Assembly (NCBI GenBank): GCA_038528965.1
Contig: JBCBEC010000002.1
Location: 1 to 64,000 of the forward strand
Direction: 5' to 3'
DNA: 64,000 nucleotides
Source: Lewinella sp038528965
Lineage (GTDB): Bacteria > Bacteroidota > Bacteroidia > Chitinophagales > Saprospiraceae
The notes under the pieces are model-generated. The model was not told the origin of the DNA and did not search any database. It saw nothing but the letters and a program-made list of their open reading frames with translations. Below, in pieces: positions 1-7,510 of this stretch (position 1 is the stretch's first letter; every line of letters begins with the position of its first letter). The translations under genes were made by a program, and so were the position numbers.

Positions 1-1743
1 GGTGACGGCACGTACAGCTTCGACGGCGTATTCCCAATCATCCCGAACTCAATGGGAGATAATGTGGTACACGCCCTGCGCGTACTATTCGAAGACGGTT
101 GTGGTAACCAAGTGAGCGAGTACATCGAGTTTGATGTGATCGACTGCAAGGGACCAGCACCAGTATGTATCAACGGCTTGACCGTTACACTAATGCCAAC
201 CGAAGAAGGTGGTTGTGCCATGGCGATTTGGGCAAGTGACTTTGAAGGATCACCAATTTACGATTGTACAGGGCAAGGGCCTGAAACCAACGCTGCAGGC
301 CAATTCAGAGTTAGTAACTACGCGATTTATCGCGCTGCGGATGTCGAAGCAGATCCAAACTTCGTACCAAGCCCTGACGATACGGGCCTAGTACTCGTAG
401 ATGCAGATGATACAGAAACGCTGGTCTATATCTACGCTTTTGATGAGGAAGGCAATTACGATTTCTGTGAAACCTACGTATTGGTGCAACAACATTCAGA
501 TTGCGGTCTTACCACCGCCACGGCTGCTGGGATTATCGTCACGGAGAATGATGAGCCAGTGCAGGGCGTAGCAGTAAATGTAAACGGCGGCGACGCAAGT
601 ATGACAACCAATACCGATGGCACTTTCTCTTTTGAACTTCCGCTAAACGAAGATTATACCATCACACCATACTTGAATGCGGATCCACTGAACGGTGTTT
701 CAACTTTCGACCTAGTATTGATAAGCAAGCATGTTTTAGGTGTAGAATCATTGGATAGCCCGTACAAAATCATTGCGGCCGACGCTAACCGTTCTGGTTC
801 AGTGACGACCTTGGATATGATCAAAATCAGGCAGTTGATTTTGAATATTGAATCTGAGTTTGAGAACAATACCAGCTGGCGCTTTGTGGATGCCGATCAT
901 GTGTTCGCAGACCTTAGCAATCCATGGGCAGATGTGTTCCCAGAATTGATAAGTGTGAATGACTTGAGGGCCGATCTACTGGACGCTGATTTTGTCGGCG
1001 TTAAAATTGGAGATGTGAACGGAAGTGCCCAGGCTAATGCACTGGCCGGTGATGACCGTAATCTGGAAGGCGCCTTCCATTTACAGGCAGAGGACATTGC
1101 GCTCCAAGCAGGTAATACCTACACCGTAGCGATCACTGGAGAGAACTTGAACCAGATCAAGGGTTATCAAGGAACGCTGCAGATTGAAGGAGCAGAGTTA
1201 GTGGATATTGAGTACGCACTGGCAGAGGAGGGCAACTTTGGTTTACCATTCATCGATCAGGGCCTCCTAACCATGTCCTGGAATTGTGGGGACGCATTGC
1301 AATGCGTCCGTACGACTAGCAGTTCAGTCTTGTTCAGCCTAGTTATCCGCGCAACGGATAATCGTCAGCTAAGCGAAGTACTTAGCATTAATGACCGTTA
1401 CACGATCTCCGAAAGCTACCGCGGTGATCAGACTACAGAACTAGGTATTGAATTCACACAAGGTCTAGCCACTGGTCCTGTATTCGAACTATATCAGAAC
1501 TCACCTAACCCCTTCCGGGAGGGCACACTGATCAGTTTCAATCTACCAGAAGACAGTAAAGCGACCTTGACCATCAGCGATGCTAGTGGTCAGGTGCTAC
1601 AGATTATCCGTGGCGAGTATGCTGCTGGGTATAATACGATCAATGTACAGAAGAGCCAGTTGCTGGGTGCGAGTGGGGTGTTGAGTTATACACTTGAGAC
1701 TTCGGAGCATAAAGCGGCGCGGCAGATGATAGTAGTGGAGTAG
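1..1743 (+). CDS. T9SS-sorted surface protein with dockerin-like repeat (3' part, start outside window)
   Basis: The reading frame is open from base 1, so the true start lies left of the window and only the C-terminal 580 residues are seen. The N-terminal part resembles repeated extracellular beta-sandwich modules. From about base 510 a carboxypeptidase-regulatory-like module (GIIVTENDEPVQGVAVNVNG) is followed by a dockerin-like stretch with calcium-loop motifs (ADANRSGSVTTLDMIKIRQ, then VKIGDVNGSA). The last ~80 residues form a type IX secretion sorting domain: ELYQNSPNPFREGT, a central ISDASGQV strand and a basic end. The protein is therefore probably exported by T9SS and anchored at or released from the cell surface. 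Its substrate or partner cannot be told from this fragment. A hairpin terminator follows it. Confidence 0.85.
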   Translation, partial: GDGTYSFDGVFPIIPNSMGDNVVHALRVLFEDGCGNQVSEYIEFDVIDCKGPAPVCINGLTVTLMPTEEGGCAMAIWASDFEGSPIYDCTGQGPETNAAGQFRVSNYAIYRAADVEADPNFVPSPDDTGLVLVDADDTETLVYIYAFDEEGNYDFCETYVLVQQHSDCGLTTATAAGIIVTENDEPVQGVAVNVNGGDASMTTNTDGTFSFELPLNEDYTITPYLNADPLNGVSTFDLVLISKHVLGVESLDSPYKIIAADANRSGSVTTLDMIKIRQLILNIESEFENNTSWRFVDADHVFADLSNPWADVFPELISVNDLRADLLDADFVGVKIGDVNGSAQANALAGDDRNLEGAFHLQAEDIALQAGNTYTVAITGENLNQIKGYQGTLQIEGAELVDIEYALAEEGNFGLPFIDQGLLTMSWNCGDALQCVRTTSSSVLFSLVIRATDNRQLSEVLSINDRYTISESYRGDQTTELGIEFTQGLATGPVFELYQNSPNPFREGTLISFNLPEDSKATLTISDASGQVLQIIRGEYAAGYNTINVQKSQLLGASGVLSYTLETSEHKAARQMIVVE

Positions 1744-1755
1744 ACCCACCCCCGG

Positions 1756-1776
1756 CCCCTCCCCGCGGGGGAGGGG
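1756..1776. repeat. GC-rich 9-bp palindrome
   Basis: CCCCTCCCC and GGGGAGGGG face each other across a GCG loop just after the stop codon of the T9SS gene. Nothing else nearby is this GC-rich. It may be the first half of a transcription end, or a dispersed intergenic palindrome; only one copy is visible here. Confidence 0.5.
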
Positions 1777-1807
1777 AGGTTACTAAGAGTTCCCTGAGAA
1801 CTTGATT

Positions 1808-1849
1808 AAATCCTGGATGGTAGTGATGCTGTCCGGGATTTTATTTTTT
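1808..1849 (+). terminator. Rho-independent terminator of the first gene
   Basis: AAATCCTGGA (1808-1817) pairs with TCCGGGATTT (1832-1841) with one G-T wobble across a 14-nt loop. It is followed by TATTTTTT. It lies 64 bp past the stop codon of the T9SS surface protein and fits intrinsic termination on the plus strand. Confidence 0.7.
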
Positions 1850-2106
1850 GAAAATTGGTGTCAAAAAATGAGACTCGTTGTATAAATACATTAACACATT
1901 AATGCGTGTTCACGAAATTTAATACACTGATAATCAGTGTTTTAATCTTTTTGCATGTCCTTAAAAAACTAAATAACTACCCTCCCCGGACAAGGGGTAG
2001 AAGCGGTATGCTCGCCTACGCTGAGCTTTGGAGAGCGTGGCTAGCATGAGAGCGGATGACCCGGTGACCCACTGTAGCAGTAGCGAAAGTGGGGCATGGC
2101 CCCAAA
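1850..2106. other. Intergenic region with imperfect hairpins
   Basis: No coding frame is convincing here. The left part (about 1860-1980) is AT-rich. The right part (1981-2106) is GC-rich and can fold: TGCTCGCCTACGCT (from about 2009) roughly mirrors AGCGTGGCTAGCA (from about 2034), and CCCACT pairs with AGTGGG around 2070-2095. The GC-rich part abuts the 3' end of the minus-strand operon, so it could serve as its transcript end, or it could be a structured RNA or repeat. Confidence 0.3.
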
Positions 2107-4059
2107 TCATTTAGCTGAAGATGGGGAGATGTAATGGAGGATGGCCAGGTAGGCCCAGAAAAGAGCCGCTACCTTGTCATGGTGTAAAAAATTATTGACC
2201 AGGCCATGCGTAAAGTAAGTGGTGAGGCTGAAGAGTAATCCTATGCCAAAGAGGGGAACCCAAGGAGGGGATGAGCTATAATAAAGTTGGAGGGCAGACC
2301 AGAATACAGCACCGAGTAAAACTAGCCAGGTCAGCAGGCCCGGCCAACCCATCTCTGATAATACTTGCAGGTACTCCGAATGTGCGCCGCCACCTTTGCC
2401 AGGGCGGTGACGGCCAGGTTCAGTGACGCTGATGGGAGTCATTTGTTCTGGAAGCTGATAAGGGAGGTAGGCGTACTGGAAAGTCCCCGGACCAAAGCCA
2501 GTGTGGGGTCGATCTAAAAACATGCGCGAGGCGCAACTGTAACGATTAATGCGTTCTAGATTGGAGACGTCGGAAGTGAGGTTGAGCGCAGAGCGGAAGT
2601 GGTCACTTTGGCTTTCTGTTTTGGAGGCGGTTTCGTTGCGCTGTAGCTGCTCTAGTAGTAAAGACTGCCCAAAATAAAGCGTGGCCATGAAGATGCTACC
2701 AAGCAATAGAAGATGCTTGAACCGCAGCTTGAATACAATGATGCAAGCGAGTATTCCTGTGCTCAGAAGTACACTCAGCCAGGCGGCACGCGAGAAGGAG
2801 AGGTAGAGTCCGACTAAGAGCAACACTGCACCTAGGAGGTATAGAAGTCTGGTGCCAACAGCTTTTGATAGCTTAGACTGAATCAGGTAGGGGCCCAAAA
2901 GAAGTAGTGCGGCGCAACTGTATAAAGCGTGGTCAAAGTAAAACGGGCGGGCGGTAAGTACCGAAACATCAATCCGGAAATTGTATTGCGCATGCTGGTA
3001 CCAGGCATAGCCCAGGATGATGAAAAAGCTTAAGGAGTAGCGGATAGGAAGCTGCAATAGCTGACGAGGGCGCTGATCGAAAAGTAGAGGAAGGCTGTGA
3101 AATAACACCCACCAGTGGAGAGTGGCGATAAGGGTATACTTGATTGACACCAGTAGATGAGTAGAAAAAATGGTGGTGATTTCGAAGACTGCCAATAGAG
3201 CCAAACTGCTAAGCAGAATTGGCTTATAATAAAAGCCCCGTGGCCAAAGCTGGCGGTGTAGCAAGAACCAGGACGCGGAGAGCACCCCAGCCACGAGTAG
3301 CAGTGGCTCTGCTGGAATATTGAGCTGGTGCAGCCCGAAATCGAAAGAAATAGAGAAGGGGAGCAGCAGGAATAAGAGCGTGTAGATAAAGCGCAGTAAA
3401 CGATAGAGTAGTACAGACCAGCGCACTTGCGTACGGAAGAAAAATGGCTGCAAGGCGGATCGCAAAGGCACGTAGCAAGCATGGCCGCAATGTTGTAGAT
3501 AGTGATGATCCGAATGACTATCACCGTAGCCGAAACGTTGTGGAACGGGATAATCCGCTAAAAGCGGTAAAATGCGCCGCTCCTTCTCAATACCATAGCA
3601 GTTGGGGCTCGCAAGACGGCCCGTGTATGCCTGGTCTTTTACCTCAAATTCTGTGCATATAAGTTCAAAGCCGTGCTGAGTACACCAGGGGGATAGCCAG
3701 AGCTTAGGAGAGGCAGATAGAATAACAATGCGGTCACCTCGTTCCTGATGCCAGCGGATTCGCTCCCAAGCACCGTGATAGACCATTTTGGGAATGATGG
3801 TCTGACTAAACTGCTCCGCTTGTGCTTGTAGTGCGTCTTTTTTAGTGCCGCCGTAGAAATGGGTAAAGATGATTTCCTTAAACTCATCGTTGGGTAGGCG
3901 GCGTAAAAAGTAGCGGATAACAGCAGAGGTGTGCTTGAGTAAGCCGATGAGCAAAGCCCAGCTACCATGTGTGAAACGCACAAAGGCCAGAAATGAATCG
4001 CGGTCAGTAATGGTGCCGTCGAAGTCAAAAATGGCAATGCCGGGGCCTTGCTGATTCAT
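2107..4059 (-). CDS. HAD phosphatase / O-antigen ligase fusion protein
   Basis: This 650-aa protein joins two enzymes. Residues ~8-215 are a HAD subfamily IB phosphatase with motif I (FDFDGTITD, D12 and D14), motif II (VILSAS), a lysine (GIEKERR) and motif III/IV (GYGDSHSDHHYL). From ~230 on there are about ten hydrophobic helices with the Wzy_C/WaaL signature in a loop (RPHTGFGPGTFQYAY near 518, then GAHSEYLQVLSEMGWPG near 560). O-antigen ligases move lipid-linked glycans onto acceptors at the periplasmic face. I chose the ATG at 4059 because it overlaps the upstream stop as ATGA; a start at 4122 would overlap the neighbour by 67 bp. It ends an operon with DprE1/DprE2-like genes. In that context the HAD domain could be the phosphatase acting on polyprenyl-phosphoribose phosphate, and the membrane half a transferase of the sugar or glycan. 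This role is inferred. Confidence 0.8.
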   Translation of the reverse strand: MNQQGPGIAIFDFDGTITDRDSFLAFVRFTHGSWALLIGLLKHTSAVIRYFLRRLPNDEFKEIIFTHFYGGTKKDALQAQAEQFSQTIIPKMVYHGAWERIRWHQERGDRIVILSASPKLWLSPWCTQHGFELICTEFEVKDQAYTGRLASPNCYGIEKERRILPLLADYPVPQRFGYGDSHSDHHYLQHCGHACYVPLRSALQPFFFRTQVRWSVLLYRLLRFIYTLLFLLLPFSISFDFGLHQLNIPAEPLLLVAGVLSASWFLLHRQLWPRGFYYKPILLSSLALLAVFEITTIFSTHLLVSIKYTLIATLHWWVLFHSLPLLFDQRPRQLLQLPIRYSLSFFIILGYAWYQHAQYNFRIDVSVLTARPFYFDHALYSCAALLLLGPYLIQSKLSKAVGTRLLYLLGAVLLLVGLYLSFSRAAWLSVLLSTGILACIIVFKLRFKHLLLLGSIFMATLYFGQSLLLEQLQRNETASKTESQSDHFRSALNLTSDVSNLERINRYSCASRMFLDRPHTGFGPGTFQYAYLPYQLPEQMTPISVTEPGRHRPGKGGGAHSEYLQVLSEMGWPGLLTWLVLLGAVFWSALQLYYSSSPPWVPLFGIGLLFSLTTYFTHGLVNNFLHHDKVAALFWAYLAILHYISPSSAK

Positions 4060-4790
4060 AGGCTCAGGCGTTGGAAGAGGAATTCCGGCAGGTGCCGAAT
4101 GATCCACATGATGGGCCGCCACCAGGGCAAACTATAAACTACACTACGCTGATTTTGATAGGCCATGAAGGTGGCTTGGGCGACTTGTTGAGGGCTAGCC
4201 GTAAGGAAGCCTGGGGTTTGCAGATCCCCGAGCATTTTTGTTTTGACAAAACCTGGGATAATAGTGGCCACGTGCACATTATACGGACGTAAGTGCTGCC
4301 GTAAACCGCTGAGGTAGGTAGTGAATCCGGCCTTGGCTGCCCCGTAGTGATAGTTGCTGGCACGGCCACGCTCACCCGCCACAGAGGAGATGCCGATAAT
4401 AGTACCTGATTGGCGTCGTTGCATCTGCAGGGCCAGCTGGTCTAGCACCGGGACCAAGCCCGTGAAATTACTGCTTAAAATCTGCTGGCTTTCCTGCGCT
4501 GAGTTCGGTGCTTGCTCGGCATCACCTAAATAGCCCAGGGCTACCAGTACGACATTTGGGGCATCTTCAAGTGTATGGAGCAATTCTTTGTGTGTCTGTG
4601 TGTCTAGGGCATCAAAATTCAGGTAGCGTAGGCTGACGTTATGTGCATCCATCAACTGCTGAGCAACGTCCAGATCCATTGGATCTACACGCCTTCGCGT
4701 AAGCAGGAGGTCAAAGCCGGCAGCGGCGAATTGCTGCGCACAGGCCTTGCCAATATCAGAATGAGCACCAAGTAATAGAAGAGACGGCAT
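4056..4790 (-). CDS. dprE2: DprE2-like short-chain dehydrogenase
   Basis: The 244-aa protein is an SDR with a Rossmann start (LLLLGAHSDIGKACA), the DprE2-like stretch VALGYLGDAEQA, and the catalytic set SSVAGERGRASNYHYGAAKAG (Ser...Tyr-x3-Lys). DprE2 reduces the 2-keto-ribose intermediate made by DprE1, giving polyprenylphosphoryl-arabinose, the donor for arabinofuranosyl polymers. The C-terminal RHLPEFLFQRL resembles the DprE2 tail that contacts membrane. It lies 2 bp after the DprE1-like gene and overlaps the next start by ATGA, so the three genes are translationally coupled. A generic SDR with another substrate cannot be excluded, but the pairing with a DprE1-like gene is strong support. 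Confidence 0.82.
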   Translation of the reverse strand: MPSLLLLGAHSDIGKACAQQFAAAGFDLLLTRRRVDPMDLDVAQQLMDAHNVSLRYLNFDALDTQTHKELLHTLEDAPNVVLVALGYLGDAEQAPNSAQESQQILSSNFTGLVPVLDQLALQMQRRQSGTIIGISSVAGERGRASNYHYGAAKAGFTTYLSGLRQHLRPYNVHVATIIPGFVKTKMLGDLQTPGFLTASPQQVAQATFMAYQNQRSVVYSLPWWRPIMWIIRHLPEFLFQRLSL

Positions 4791-4792
4791 AG

Positions 4793-6100
4793 CTATAGAT
4801 CGTAAATGCGGATGGACTGTAAAGATCGAAATCTGCCGGGAATCTGCTGTGCTTCCGGGTACATTTGCCTAAATGTAGCCGCTGGCAGGCGGGCATCCTT
4901 AGTGAGGTACACCCGCCCCTGGTATTTTAGAATGCTTTGGTCTAGCACATCAAGGAAAGCCCTGGTGGTTGGTGTATGCTTAAAATCGATCGCCAGGGAA
5001 TAGCCCGGCATGGGGAAATCGGTAGCGGCCGCGTGTGCACTGCGTGCGCCCATGGTTTTGAGCACCATGAGGTAAGGCGTGATGCGAGCCCGGCGGATGA
5101 GTTGAAATATTTCGGCTATGCACGGCTCCGCCTTATCCTTGGGTACTACAAACTGGTACTGCAATAAGCCCGCCGGACCGTATAAATGCTTCCAGTTTTG
5201 CAGAGCGTCCAAGGGAAAAAAGAACTGACTATAGTGGACTATTCGACTTTGCTCTCCGTGCCGGTGCTGCCAATAGTACAGGCCATTATTCAGGCGCAAA
5301 CTCAGCTTATTCATCAACCAGCTGGTGGGCAGTTTGGGGATTTTGATCCTGGGCGGTCGGTGGAGTAGGAGAGGGGCCGATTGCAACGCGCTCGGTAGAT
5401 CTGTAAGCTCGCACTTGTGGCCGGTGTGGAGGATGCCGCCCCCTGCTCTGGTATCAGCAGCCAAACCGTCGAGCCAGGCAACCAGGTAGGGGGATTGCCG
5501 GTGGGTCTCGAACAGGCGAAGCATATCCGCTAGATTGGAAGCGTGAAATGACTGCTGGTAATAGTAGGTGGTGGTAATGGACTGTAGCTGAAGTGTGGTG
5601 CTTACAATGATCCCCGTAGTGCCGTAGCCACCGATAGTATGGGCAAAAAGGCTTGGATGTTCTTCTCTGGAACACGTCTTCAACGCACCCTTTCCATCAA
5701 CAAGATTGAAGGACAAAATATAGTCGCCAAAAGCACCGGCCTGATGATGATTCTTGCCGTGTACATTACTGGCAATGGCGCCACCCAGGGTGATCATTTT
5801 AGTGCCTGGTACTACCGGAAGGAACCAACCGAGAGGAACGATGTACTCTAGCAGGTCATCAAGCAACAGCCCCGCTTCTGCTGTAACAACTCCCCTCTCC
5901 GAATCAAAATCCAAGAGAGCGGTGAGTTGGCGAGTGGAGATCATTGTAGTGGCCAGTGCGCTATCTCCGTAACAACGTCCATTTCCTCGTGGAATTAAGG
6001 TTGTAGTGCTCCGCAGCAGTTCTTGCATCCCTTCTACACTGGGTGGTGTAAGGTATTGACCATCTATAGAGGGATAGCTGCCCCAATTATCTACTTTCAT
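4793..6100 (-). CDS. dprE1: DprE1-like FAD-binding oxidoreductase
   Basis: The 435-aa protein carries the vanillyl-alcohol-oxidase-type FAD domain. RGNGRCYGDSAL (residues ~38-49) and PGTKMITLGGAIASNVHGKN (~103-122) match the FAD-binding signature of DprE1, which oxidises the 2'-OH of decaprenylphosphoryl-ribose. Length and order of motifs fit the family (mycobacterial DprE1 is ~460 aa). The residue after HGKN.H is not the benzothiazinone-sensitive cysteine pattern as far as I can see. It is the first gene of the coupled operon. No UbiA-type phosphoribosyltransferase, which would make the substrate, is present in this window, so that step must be encoded elsewhere. Confidence 0.85.
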   Translation of the reverse strand: MKVDNWGSYPSIDGQYLTPPSVEGMQELLRSTTTLIPRGNGRCYGDSALATTMISTRQLTALLDFDSERGVVTAEAGLLLDDLLEYIVPLGWFLPVVPGTKMITLGGAIASNVHGKNHHQAGAFGDYILSFNLVDGKGALKTCSREEHPSLFAHTIGGYGTTGIIVSTTLQLQSITTTYYYQQSFHASNLADMLRLFETHRQSPYLVAWLDGLAADTRAGGGILHTGHKCELTDLPSALQSAPLLLHRPPRIKIPKLPTSWLMNKLSLRLNNGLYYWQHRHGEQSRIVHYSQFFFPLDALQNWKHLYGPAGLLQYQFVVPKDKAEPCIAEIFQLIRRARITPYLMVLKTMGARSAHAAATDFPMPGYSLAIDFKHTPTTRAFLDVLDQSILKYQGRVYLTKDARLPAATFRQMYPEAQQIPGRFRSLQSIRIYDL

Positions 6101-6170
6101 TTAAATGTTAAATGACTTTACCCATTTAAAAATTTCTTCTTAAAAAAATTCCACCTAAACACCAGATCAA

Positions 6171-7295
6171 TTAGCTTAATTGAAGCCCATTATAGAATCG
6201 CTTTTCGGTAATGGCAGCGTAAGGAACAGCGCGATCACGAAATGCTTTGAAAGACTCATACACCCGAGCAGAGTAGGGGTCTTCGGTCACCAGATCCTGG
6301 AGCACCTCTTCGGTTAGTTCGCGGAAACGCTGGAGCACATCTTCTGGATATTGGCGCAAGTCTACACCTTTGTCTACTAACCCAACTAAGGCCTCCGCAT
6401 TGCGCTTTTCAAACTCAGTCCAGCACCAGAGGTGGACATGGTAAGAAGCAGAACGAATGATGGCCTGCAGATCAGGCGTAAGCTCATCAAATTTTTCCTT
6501 ATTGGCAAAGAATTCAAGCGCTGTACCCGGCTCATGCCAACCGGGTGTGTAATAGTACTTGGCGATTTCGTGAAAGCCCATCGATGTATCGTGATACGGC
6601 CCCAGCCACTCAGTGGCGTCAATTACACCCCGCTCTAAACTGGTGTACAATTCACTACCGGGCATGAGTACCTGTGCACCGCCTGCGCGCTCGAAAACGC
6701 GACCGCCCAGGCCAGGAATCCGCATTTTAAGGCCCTGAATATCGTTGACACTATTGATCTCCTTATTAAACCAGCCGCCCATTTGTACACCGGTGTTGCC
6801 ACCCACAAAAGGCACCAGGCCGTACTGCGCGTAGAGCTCTTCCCAAAGCTGCATGCCGCCACCACTCATGAGCCAGGTGGTGTGCTGCACGGCATTAAGC
6901 CCAAAGGGAACCGACGCAAAAAACTGTGCCGCCGGTGCTACCCCCGCCCAATAGTAGCCCGCACCAGAGCCCACATCGGCACCGCCTTTGCGCACCGTCT
7001 CGAAAGCCTTGAGTGGCGGCGCTAATTCGCCACCACCGTATACCGTAATCTTGATCCGGCCGGCCGACATTTGTTCTACCAGCTGGGCAAATAGCTTACA
7101 AGCCTCATCCAGCACCGGAAAATTCGGTGGCCAGGTGGTTGTCATTTTCCATTCGTGCACTTTATTGTTCGCTAGGGTAGGAGCACCCCCACCTTTTTGT
7201 GCGTCTAAGTCGCCCGTAAGCGCCCGAATAGCGAAAGGGAGCGAGATGGTGCCCAGGGCGAGGGCTTTGAAGATGTTGCGCCGTTTTTTTGACAT
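6171..7295 (-). CDS. TRAP transporter substrate-binding protein (DctP family), orphan
   Basis: The 374-aa protein begins MSKKRRNIFKALALG, a twin-arginine-like signal followed by a hydrophobic stretch, so it probably leaves the cytoplasm folded by Tat. The mature part reads as a TRAP DctP-type periplasmic receptor: WKMTTTWPPNFPVLDEACK near the start, GGGELAPPLKAFETVRKGGADVG, then GLKMRIPGLGGRVFERAG and VIDATEWLGPYHD, typical of the alpha-keto-acid/mannitol-type group. I used the ATG at 7295; the frame also extends to a TTG at 7304. No DctQ or DctM membrane subunits lie next to it, so it either works with a distant permease or is a stand-alone binding protein. Substrate is unknown, possibly an organic acid. 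Confidence 0.85.
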   Translation of the reverse strand: MSKKRRNIFKALALGTISLPFAIRALTGDLDAQKGGGAPTLANNKVHEWKMTTTWPPNFPVLDEACKLFAQLVEQMSAGRIKITVYGGGELAPPLKAFETVRKGGADVGSGAGYYWAGVAPAAQFFASVPFGLNAVQHTTWLMSGGGMQLWEELYAQYGLVPFVGGNTGVQMGGWFNKEINSVNDIQGLKMRIPGLGGRVFERAGGAQVLMPGSELYTSLERGVIDATEWLGPYHDTSMGFHEIAKYYYTPGWHEPGTALEFFANKEKFDELTPDLQAIIRSASYHVHLWCWTEFEKRNAEALVGLVDKGVDLRQYPEDVLQRFRELTEEVLQDLVTEDPYSARVYESFKAFRDRAVPYAAITEKRFYNGLQLS

Positions 7296-7332
7296 GGTAG
7301 ACAAGATTTCTGCTTCAATACTGGGTATGCAA

Positions 7333-7380
7333 GATCGGAGGTTGGAAGTGGAAATTTACGATTTTTTCCGACCTCTGATC
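7333..7380. promoter_or_regulatory. Imperfect inverted repeat between divergent genes
   Basis: GATCGGAGGTTGG (7333-7345) faces CCGACCTCTGATC (7368-7380) with two mismatches. It lies 38 bp upstream of the TRAP binding-protein start and ahead of the divergent receptor-L gene, where promoters are expected. It could be an operator or a 5' leader hairpin; there is no further evidence. Confidence 0.3.
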
Positions 7381-7510
7381 TCCTACTTCTTACTTCGCTT
7401 CGGTCTCCAAATTACGAAAATAGCGTACTCATAATGTCACACCTTCTCATCTGGATGATTATACATTAAAACGCGCCCCCTCTATCATTCGATAAAACAG
7501 TTAAACAGAT

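Noticed and set aside
3030..3662. Open frames inside the HAD/O-antigen ligase gene on both strands
   Set aside because: Shadows of the membrane-protein codons; no motifs, and the main frame has full catalytic signatures on both sides.
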